NCBI GenBank assembly: GCA_005889135.1
Contig: VBEK01000145.1
Location: 1 to 35,594 of the forward strand
Reading direction: 5' to 3'
DNA: 35,594 nt
Source of the DNA: Chloroflexota bacterium
Lineage (GTDB): Bacteria > Chloroflexota > Dormibacteria > Dormibacterales > Dormibacteraceae
Numbering within the stretch: position 1 is the first letter of the stretch; each line of letters begins with the position of its first letter. The position numbers and the translations under genes are program-made. Under the pieces are notes generated by a model. It was not told the DNA's origin and searched no databases. It saw nothing but the letters and a program-made list of their open reading frames with translations. This document shows, piece after piece, positions 30,434 to 35,594 of this stretch.

Positions 30434-31474
30434 GTGCCCGCGACGATGGCGAAGGCCGCAGTCTTCACCGGGCCTCGCCAGGTCGAGGTGCACGAGGTCG
30501 AGGTCGCGACGCCGGCCGCGGGCGAGATCCAGGTCGCGACGATGTTCTCCGGCATCAGCGCGGGCACGGAGATGAACGTGTACCGCGGCCGCGCGCCTCA
30601 GTGGCAGCAGCGACTCGACCCGGCGACGCGGCTGTTCGCGCGCTCCGACAAATCGGAGTGGACATACCCGCTCACGTACGGCTACGCGAACGTCGGCCGG
30701 GTCGTGTCCACGGGGCCCGGGGTGGCGTCGCCTTCGGTCGGGGACGCTGTCTTCACGTACACGCCTCATCAGAGCGTCGTGCTGGCGGCCGCACCGGGCG
30801 CGGTTCGACTGCCCAACGGGATCGATCCCAGACTGGGCGTCCTGAACGCGAACCTGAACACGGCCCTGAACGGTGTGCTGGACGCGCGGCCGGCGATCGG
30901 TGACGCGGTCGTGGTGTCAGGGCTTGGCGTGATCGGTCTCCTCGTCACGCAGCTCGTCCGCCGCGCGGGCGCCGGCCTGGTCGTCGGGGTCGACCGGGTG
31001 CGGTCGCGTCGCGACCTCGCGGGCCGGTTGGGGGCCGATCTCGTCCTCGACCCGGCCGACGGCGTCGCCGAGCGCGTCCGTGCCGCGACCCACAACCGCG
31101 GAGCGGACATCGTGATCGAAGTCTCCGGCGCGGCGCCGGCGCTGAACGAGGCGATCCGGACGGTGGGTTTCGGCGGGCGCGTGGTCGCGATGAGCTGGTA
31201 CGGCGGGACGTTTGAAAGCCTCAACCTCGCGGGTGAGTTCCATCACAACCGGCCGCGGATCATCTCGTCGCAGGTGGGATCGGTCAATCCCGACCTGGGT
31301 CCACTTTGGGACACGGCGCGGCGGCAGGAGATGGTCAGCCTGCTCCTCCCCGAGCTCGACCTCAAGCCGCTGTTCACGCACGAGTTCCCGATCGACCGCG
31401 CCGCCGAGGCGTACGCGCTGGTCGACCAGGCGCCGGATGGGCTGGTGCAGTGCGTCCTGAGCTATGGCGAATGA
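30434..31474 (+). CDS. MDR-family dehydrogenase lacking zinc ligands
   Basis: A 346-residue medium-chain dehydrogenase. The cofactor domain shows VVVSGLGVIGLLVTQLVRRA, then VGVDRVRSRRDLA. Zinc-type members normally have a catalytic Cys where this one has Ser (FSGISAGTE), and the four-Cys structural zinc lobe is absent, so zinc catalysis is unlikely despite the usual label. GTG 30434 follows AAGGAGGAT at about 12 nt; ATG 30446 is possible. The stop overlaps the next gene by 4 bp, and two sugar-isomerase-like genes follow, so it probably oxidises a sugar or polyol derivative, or a glyoxylate/tartronate-type intermediate. Confidence 0.82.
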   Translation: MPATMAKAAVFTGPRQVEVHEVEVATPAAGEIQVATMFSGISAGTEMNVYRGRAPQWQQRLDPATRLFARSDKSEWTYPLTYGYANVGRVVSTGPGVASPSVGDAVFTYTPHQSVVLAAAPGAVRLPNGIDPRLGVLNANLNTALNGVLDARPAIGDAVVVSGLGVIGLLVTQLVRRAGAGLVVGVDRVRSRRDLAGRLGADLVLDPADGVAERVRAATHNRGADIVIEVSGAAPALNEAIRTVGFGGRVVAMSWYGGTFESLNLAGEFHHNRPRIISSQVGSVNPDLGPLWDTARRQEMVSLLLPELDLKPLFTHEFPIDRAAEAYALVDQAPDGLVQCVLSYGE

Positions 31475-32232
31475 GACTTTCGGCGTGCATCGAGTGGCTT
31501 TTCGCCGAGGGCGGACGGCCGTTTCCTGACCGCATCCGCGCCGCGGCTGACGCCGGCCTCGAGCGCATCGAGTTCTGGAACCTGGGTGATCGGAACGTCG
31601 ACGCGATCAAGTCGGCGCTCCGAGAAACCGGCGTGCGTGTCACCGGTTTCGTTTCCGAGCCGGCTGCGAGGCTGGTCGACCCGGCCACGCATGACGAGTT
31701 CGTCGCCGGCGTGCGCCGCTCGGCGGAGATGGCTTCGCGACTCGGCGCCCACGGCCTGATCGTCGTGTCGGGTAACACGCGGCCGGGAGTGTCACGCACC
31801 GAGCAGCGCCACGCGATCGCCGGCGCCCTGCGGCGTGCGGCGCCGATCGCCGCTGAGCACGGCGTTTGTCTTCTGCTCGAACCTCTGAACTCCTTGATCG
31901 ACCACGAGGGCTACTTCCTGGACTCGACGCCGGAGGCACTCGGCATCGTGCGGGACGTCGGTCACCCGTCGGTGCGGTTGCTCTACGACCTGTACCACTC
32001 GACCGTCATGGGCGAAGATCCGGCGATGGTGCTTACCGGTGCCGGCGATCTTGTCGGTCACGTCCACCTCGCGGACGTCCCCGGCCGGCACGAGCCCGGG
32101 ACCGGAGGCATCGACTGGCCACGGCAGCTCGCGGCCCTGAGGGCGGCGGGCTACACAGGGGCGTTAGGGCTCGAGTACATGCCCCTCCGGGACACGACAT
32201 CGAGCCTGGCCTTCATCCGGCGGCTGGTTTGA
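31471..32232 (+). CDS. Hydroxypyruvate isomerase-like TIM barrel
   Basis: A 253-residue protein of the AP-endonuclease-2/xylose-isomerase TIM-barrel superfamily, closest in pattern to hydroxypyruvate isomerase. Metal/catalytic Glu in LLLEPLN (about 130-136), LLYDLYHS, VGHVHLADVPGRHEPGTG and the final Glu in GALGLEYMP are family features. It likely interconverts a 2-keto acid or keto sugar and its aldose-type isomer. It overlaps both neighbours by 4 bp, forming a tight three-gene operon. Confidence 0.87.
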   Translation: MRLSACIEWLFAEGGRPFPDRIRAAADAGLERIEFWNLGDRNVDAIKSALRETGVRVTGFVSEPAARLVDPATHDEFVAGVRRSAEMASRLGAHGLIVVSGNTRPGVSRTEQRHAIAGALRRAAPIAAEHGVCLLLEPLNSLIDHEGYFLDSTPEALGIVRDVGHPSVRLLYDLYHSTVMGEDPAMVLTGAGDLVGHVHLADVPGRHEPGTGGIDWPRQLAALRAAGYTGALGLEYMPLRDTTSSLAFIRRLV

Positions 32233-32966
32233 ACATCGCGGCGCAGCTCTACACGGTCCGGGAGCTGCTGCGAGACCCGGGCGGGGTGGGCGGCGTCCTC
32301 GACCGCCTGCGCGCGATCGGCTACACGGCGGTCGAGGTGGCGGGGGTCGAGCCATCGATCGCTGCGGCGTTCGACGAGGCGCTGGCTCGATCCGGTCTGG
32401 TCGCGTGCGCCGCGCACGTTTCCGTGCAGGCGCTGCAACGCGACCTCGCCACGGAAGCCGGGCGGTGCGTGCGTTGGGGCTGTCGGTACGTCGTGATTCC
32501 CAGCCTGCCGGCGGAGTATCACTCGGCCGCCGGCTTCGAGCGATTCGGGCGGGAGGCGGTGGGCATCGCCTCCGCGCTGGAGCAATTCAGCCTCGAGCTC
32601 GTGTATCACAACCACGACTTCGAGCTGACGCGCTGGGGCGGGCGAAGCGGGCTGGAAAGGATCCTCGAGTCCTCGCCCGTGATGGCGGAGCTCGACACCT
32701 ACTGGCTCCGCTTCGCCGGGGCAGACCCCGCGGAGTGGATCCGCCGGCTGCCCGGGCGCGTGCCTCTCGTCCACCTCAAGGACATGACGCGGGACCGCGC
32801 TCAGACCGAGGTCGGCGCGGGCGAGCTCGATTGGGCGGGCATCCTGGAGGCTTGCCGGGAGGCGGGAACGCGCTGGCTGGTGGTCGAGCAGGACGAGTGC
32901 GCGGGCGACCCGCTCGACAGCCTCGACCTCAGCTACCGCAACCTCTCGCGGCTCCTCGTCACCTAG
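32229..32966 (+). CDS. Sugar phosphate isomerase/epimerase family protein
   Basis: A 245-residue TIM-barrel of the IolE/IolI-type sugar phosphate isomerase/epimerase family. Start is TTG 32229, overlapping the upstream TGA (TTTGA), giving NIAAQLYTVRELL, a typical opening. LELVYHNHDFEL (about 119-130), MAELDTYWLRFAG and LVHLKDMTRD hold the metal-binding His, Asp and Glu residues; VVEQDEC is the last Glu strand. It is last in the operon with the dehydrogenase and the hydroxypyruvate isomerase-like gene; together they look like a small sugar or inositol-type catabolic set without its transporter. Confidence 0.87.
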   Translation: MNIAAQLYTVRELLRDPGGVGGVLDRLRAIGYTAVEVAGVEPSIAAAFDEALARSGLVACAAHVSVQALQRDLATEAGRCVRWGCRYVVIPSLPAEYHSAAGFERFGREAVGIASALEQFSLELVYHNHDFELTRWGGRSGLERILESSPVMAELDTYWLRFAGADPAEWIRRLPGRVPLVHLKDMTRDRAQTEVGAGELDWAGILEACREAGTRWLVVEQDECAGDPLDSLDLSYRNLSRLLVT

Positions 32967-32983
32967 GCGGCGCATCGTGAGGT

Positions 32984-33010
32984 CTCGCCCGGCCGAGCCA
33001 GCCGGGCGAG
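32984..33010. terminator. Strong bidirectional stem-loop
   Basis: CTCGCCCGGC (32984-32993) and GCCGGGCGAG (33001-33010) form a perfect 10-bp GC-rich stem around a 7-nt loop. It lies between two convergent genes (isomerase stop at 32966, CHRD gene stop at 33030), the expected place for a shared terminator. There is no T-run on either side. Confidence 0.6.
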
Positions 33011-33029
33011 CCCCACAAACTGTTCGGAC

Positions 33030-33563
33030 TCAGTCGTCGTTGTCGTCGTCGCCAGGGCGAAGCTGTCCGCGGATCTCACCCGCCGGAAAGGCGGTCGTGT
33101 GGACGTTCACGTACGCATCGCCGGAGCGGAGTATGCGTAGCGCGCTCGCGAAGTCGCCGGCCGGCACATGCTGCCCCGCCACGGCTATCAAGTCCGCGGC
33201 GCCGACCGTTCGGCTGACCGTTCCGCCGCCCGCTGGGCACGCCGGCGTGCCGGCAGGGCCGTTGCCCAGGTTCGAGCACAGGAACAGGAAGATCCCTCCG
33301 TTGACGCCTCGCTGTGCGAAGTGGATGTGCGACTGCGTCACGGGGGCTGAGAGCCCGGAGAAGGTCTCCGTGTAGGTGATCTGGGTTCCCTGGACGGTGG
33401 CATGGAACGTGCCCGTGCCCTCCGTCAGGATGGGCGCCACCTCGTTGAAGCCCGAGAGAGTCGCCCGAAACGAGGTGGGTCCATCGTTCGCGTTGACGAT
33501 CGTGACGCTCATCGCGATGATCCCGAGGACCCCCAGCAAGCGAATCGCCCAAGACAGTCTCAT
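33030..33563 (-). CDS. Secreted CHRD-domain protein
   Basis: A 177-residue exported protein. A signal peptide (about 1-25, LLGVLGIIAMSVTIVNA) is followed by a single CHRD (chordin-like) domain: FRATLSGFNEVAPILTEGTG, then THIHFAQRG-like text (SHIHFAQRGVNGGIFLFLC) and YVNVHTTAFPAGEIRGQLRP. The protein ends with the acidic tail DDDNDD. CHRD domains are beta-rich, extracytoplasmic and of poorly known function in bacteria, possibly metal- or surface-binding. ATG 33563 has AAGGAGG at optimal distance. A promoter and an unusual repeat array lie upstream. Confidence 0.92.
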   Translation of the reverse strand: MRLSWAIRLLGVLGIIAMSVTIVNANDGPTSFRATLSGFNEVAPILTEGTGTFHATVQGTQITYTETFSGLSAPVTQSHIHFAQRGVNGGIFLFLCSNLGNGPAGTPACPAGGGTVSRTVGAADLIAVAGQHVPAGDFASALRILRSGDAYVNVHTTAFPAGEIRGQLRPGDDDNDD

Positions 33564-33631
33564 ACGCGTCCTCCTTGTCGGTGAGTCGGAGTCGCCGGCG
33601 CGCCTCCAACGCGTCCCCTCTATGAGCTCAG

Positions 33632-33660
33632 ATCCTGAGATCGCCCGGCCGCGGTGTCAA
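33632..33660 (-). promoter_or_regulatory. Promoter of the CHRD gene
   Basis: On the minus strand TTGACA (33660-33655) is a perfect -35 box. A 17-nt spacer leads to CAGGAT (33637-33632), a moderate -10. Transcription would begin near 33625, giving a leader of about 60 nt. The -10 region overlaps a small dyad, CTCAG-ATC-CTGAG (33627-33639), that could be an operator. Confidence 0.5.
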
Positions 33661-33681
33661 ATCTCCAACGGCGCAAGCTCC

Positions 33682-33704
33682 AACCGCCATCCAGGCTGGC
33701 GGTT
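33682..33704. repeat. Perfect 8-bp inverted repeat upstream of CHRD promoter
   Basis: AACCGCCA (33682-33689) and TGGCGGTT (33697-33704) are exact complements around a 7-nt centre. It lies 22 bp beyond the -35 box of the CHRD promoter and 12 bp before the tandem array, so it may be a protein-binding dyad. Confidence 0.45.
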
Positions 33705-33715
33705 CCTGGAGGATT

Positions 33716-33860
33716 CACGTTAGTCGCGACTATCCGGCCTTTTGGTCCCGGAGAACCCACGTTAGTCGCGACTATCGTGCCCTTTGGTCCCGGAGAAGCC
33801 ACGTTAGTCGCGACTATCGTCCCCTTTGGTCCCGGAGAAGCCACGTTAGTCGCGACTATC
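33716..33860. repeat. 42-bp tandem array with 12-bp palindromes
   Basis: CACGTTAGTCGCGACTATC occurs exactly four times, at 33716, 33758, 33800 and 33842, with a strict 42-bp period. The 23 bp between copies are also repeated with few changes (CTTTGGTCCCGGAGAA core). Each copy contains TAGTCGCGACTA, a perfect 12-bp palindrome. The period is 14 codons, so both strands show open repeated peptides (for example SPGPKGTIVATNV on the minus strand), but neither has a plausible start, signal or family. It fills the gap between the CHRD gene and the enoyl-CoA hydratase gene; the remainder of 33564-33897 holds the CHRD promoter. Confidence 0.9.
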
Positions 33861-33897
33861 CGGGGTATTCGCCTCGCACCCAGGCGACGCCGATGGG

Positions 33898-34698
33898 TCA
33901 GCGGCCGCGAAACTCGGGTTTGCGCTTGCCCGTGAAGCCGGCGTGGAACTCCCGGAAATCCTCCGCGGTCATCAGCAGCGTCTGCGTGAATGCCTCCATC
34001 TCGATCGCGCTGGAATAGTCGGACGAGGCCGCCCGGTTGAGCATCTCCTTCGTCATCGCCAGGCCCCAGGGAGCAAGGTCCTTCAGGGCGGCGACGTATT
34101 CATCCACCGCCGCATCGAGCCGGTCGTCGGGCACGACGCGGGCCGCAAGTCCCCAGGCCAGGGCCTGCTGGCTCGTGATCTTGCCGCCGAGAAGCAGCGC
34201 CTCCGTCGCTCTGCCCAGACCGATGATGCGCGGGAGCAGCCAGCAGATGCCCATGTCGCCTCCCGAGAGGCCGACGCTGGTGAACAGGAAGCGGAAGCTG
34301 GCGGACTCGGCCAGCACGCGGATGTCCGCGGCCGCGGCGAGCACCGCCCCGGCGCCGGCCGCCACCCCGTTGACCGCGGCGATCACCGGCTGCGGCATCT
34401 CCCGCAGGTTGCGCACGCACTCGCCCGTCATGTGCGCGAACTCGAACACCTCCCGTGTGCCGCGCTTCAAGAGCTGACCGATGATCTCGTCGACGTCACC
34501 GCCCGAGCAGAAGCCACGGCCCCGACCCCGGATCACCAGGACCCGGACCTCGGCGCCTCGCGATCTCAGGGCGCGCGTGAGATCGCGGATGTCGGCGTAG
34601 ACCTCGAACGTGAGCGAGTTGAGCCGCTCGGGCCGCGAGAACGTGACCGTGGCCACGCCGTCCCGCTCCTCGTAGTCGAAATGCTCCCAGCGCCTCAA
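33898..34698 (-). CDS. Enoyl-CoA hydratase/isomerase family protein
   Basis: A 266-residue crotonase-fold protein. TTG 34698 overlaps the ridA stop (TTGA) and gives LRRWEHFDYEERDGVATV, a normal N-terminus. The oxyanion-hole segments are GFCSGGDVDE (about 66-75) and AAVNGVAAGAGAVLAAAADI. At the usual catalytic-Glu region it reads FTSVGLSGGDMGICWLLPR, so the classical hydratase Glu164 is not obvious; the protein may be a hydrolase or isomerase variant. Close relatives in actinobacteria lie beside RidA and an aryl-CoA ligase, as here, suggesting a role after ring cleavage of an aromatic acyl-CoA. Confidence 0.9.
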   Translation of the reverse strand: MRRWEHFDYEERDGVATVTFSRPERLNSLTFEVYADIRDLTRALRSRGAEVRVLVIRGRGRGFCSGGDVDEIIGQLLKRGTREVFEFAHMTGECVRNLREMPQPVIAAVNGVAAGAGAVLAAAADIRVLAESASFRFLFTSVGLSGGDMGICWLLPRIIGLGRATEALLLGGKITSQQALAWGLAARVVPDDRLDAAVDEYVAALKDLAPWGLAMTKEMLNRAASSDYSSAIEMEAFTQTLLMTAEDFREFHAGFTGKRKPEFRGR

Positions 34699-35087
34699 GC
34701 GCCGCGCACCGCCACGGCGTCGATCTCGACCATCGCGTCCGCCTCGAGGAGCGAACGCACCTCGACCAGGGTCGACGCCGGATAGTGGCGACCGAAAACC
34801 TGTCGATACGCGTCGCCGAGCTCGCGCCGGTGGGCGCGATACGCGTCGAGATCGGTGACGTAGTAGGTCAGCTTCACGGTGTCCTGCGGCTCGAGGCCGG
34901 CGGCCCGCAGCGCGACGGCCACGTTGCCGATGGCGCGCGCGAACTGGGCGACCAGGTCGCCGCGCTCGACCACCTTGCCTGTCGCGTCGGAACCGATCTG
35001 GCCGCCGAGCCAGACGGTGTCTCCAGCCACCGTCGCGTGGGAGAAGCCTCGCGCTGGCCCAAGCTCCTCGGGGTTGACGTTCCGCAC
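34695..35087 (-). CDS. ridA: RidA family protein
   Basis: A 130-residue Rid/YjgF-type protein. These trimeric enzymes hydrolyse reactive enamines or imines to ketones and ammonia. Features: FSHATVAGDTVWLGGQIGSD, DTVKLTYYVTDLDAYRAHR, YPASTLVEVRSLLEADAMVE; the Arg in VEVRSL is the usual carboxylate-binding residue. GTG 35087 gives VNPEELGPARG and a normal length. There is no Shine-Dalgarno before it and the divergent ligase start is only 36 bp away, so the message may be nearly leaderless. Its end overlaps the enoyl-CoA hydratase start by 4 bp. The context suggests removal of an imine made during breakdown of an amino-aromatic acid. Confidence 0.92.
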   Translation of the reverse strand: MRNVNPEELGPARGFSHATVAGDTVWLGGQIGSDATGKVVERGDLVAQFARAIGNVAVALRAAGLEPQDTVKLTYYVTDLDAYRAHRRELGDAYRQVFGRHYPASTLVEVRSLLEADAMVEIDAVAVRGA

Positions 35088-35123
35088 CAGGGTAGTATCG
35101 ACGCAGAGAACCGCGGAGGGAAC

Positions 35124-35594
35124 TTGACGCAGGTCGCACGATCGGCGCACGTCGACACCTTCACCAGGGACAACCTCCCTCCCCCATCGCAGTGGCCCGA
35201 GTTCCTGTTCACCCTGCCGGAGCTCCAGTACCCGCCTGCGCTCAACTGCGCCACGGAGCTCCTCGACCGCCACGTCCAGGCCGGCGCCGGCGCCAGACGG
35301 TGCCTCCTGACCGACACGGAGGAGTGGTCCTACGCGGAGCTACTTGCCCGGTCCAACCAGGTCGCGCGGGCTCTCGTCGACGAGATGGGCCTGGTGCCCG
35401 GCAACCGCGTGCTTCTGCGAGGCCCCAACAATCCCTGGCTCGTGGCGAGCTGGCTCGGCGTCATCAAGGCGGGCGGAGTCGCCGTGGCGACCATGCCGCT
35501 TTTGCGGCAGCGCGAGCTGGAGACGATGATCGAGATCGCGGAGGTCGGGATGGCGATCTGCGACCACCGCTTCCACGAGGACCTTTTCAACGCG
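35124..35594 (+). CDS. Aryl-CoA ligase (benzoate/2-aminobenzoate type), N-terminal part
   Basis: An AMP-forming acyl-CoA synthetase that runs off the right edge; 157 codons are visible. TTG 35124 follows GGAGGG closely. SAHVDTFTRDNLPPPSQWPE and LQYPPALNCATELLDRHV are typical of benzoate-CoA and 2-aminobenzoate-CoA ligases. VLLRGPNNPWLVASWLGVIK and GGVAVATMPLLR are the first core motifs of the ANL superfamily. The P-loop and adenylation motifs lie beyond the window. It is divergent from ridA and the enoyl-CoA hydratase gene, and would activate an aromatic acid to its CoA thioester as the first step of an aerobic CoA-dependent pathway. Confidence 0.88.
   Translation, partial: MTQVARSAHVDTFTRDNLPPPSQWPEFLFTLPELQYPPALNCATELLDRHVQAGAGARRCLLTDTEEWSYAELLARSNQVARALVDEMGLVPGNRVLLRGPNNPWLVASWLGVIKAGGVAVATMPLLRQRELETMIEIAEVGMAICDHRFHEDLFNA

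Noticed and set aside
33716-33860. CRISPR array
   Set aside because: The sequences between the 19-bp cores are themselves repeated, so there are no unique spacers, and no cas genes are present.
33620-33935. Repeat proteins encoded on either strand of the 42-bp array
   Set aside because: Openness in several frames follows from a 42-bp period without stops; there is no plausible ribosome site, signal or recognisable family.

Overview
The window comes from a high-GC bacterium with strong G/C bias at third codon positions and frequent GTG and TTG starts. It looks like a soil lineage such as Actinomycetota, Chloroflexota or Candidatus Dormibacterota; the sequence alone does not settle which. I see no phage or transposase genes, tRNA, rRNA or CRISPR. 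Nearly all of the window is ordinary, densely packed chromosome with many 4-11 bp gene overlaps.

Layout. 1-2255: the end of an unknown gene, a DUF559/AbiEi-like nuclease-fold protein, an HNH endonuclease with a duplicated domain, and a beta-carbonic anhydrase. 2269-4951: a signalling cluster with a KaiC-like double-ATPase, a MerR-HTH/receiver fusion and a divergent stand-alone receiver protein. 4970-7474: a small unknown protein and an ECF sigma factor translationally coupled to a membrane protein whose outside part is an alpha/beta-hydrolase that has lost its active site. This is the most interesting system in the window: a candidate sigma/anti-sigma pair with a pseudo-enzyme sensor. 7501-9231: an M29 aminopeptidase and a Tat-lipoprotein intradiol dioxygenase that converge, with both stop codons missing at the junction. 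9310-11048: an MsrQ-like membrane protein and small proteins. 11039-16119: an MDR quinone reductase divergent from an aldo/keto reductase, then cytochrome bd oxidase (cydAB) divergent from an ATP-dependent DNA ligase. 16214-21159: a 1280-residue polytopic membrane protein and a LysM/M23 peptidase.

21288-28476 is the metabolic centre: a formate dehydrogenase operon. The catalytic subunit contains selenocysteine, read at an in-frame TGA at 22356-22358 with a SECIS-like hairpin just after it, so a single gene spans 21768-24824. It is followed by FdhE, a four-cluster ferredoxin subunit, an NrfD-type quinone-side membrane subunit and an Mrp/ApbC Fe-S carrier ATPase, all overlapping or nearly so. 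The likely role is periplasmic formate oxidation feeding electrons to quinone, with cytochrome bd as one possible terminal oxidase.

28580-35594: a second quinone reductase, a membrane protein, an operon of an MDR dehydrogenase and two sugar-isomerase-like TIM barrels, a secreted CHRD protein preceded by a four-copy 42-bp palindromic repeat array, and a RidA / enoyl-CoA hydratase pair divergent from an aryl-CoA ligase that runs off the end. The last three suggest aerobic CoA-dependent degradation of an aromatic acid such as anthranilate or benzoate.
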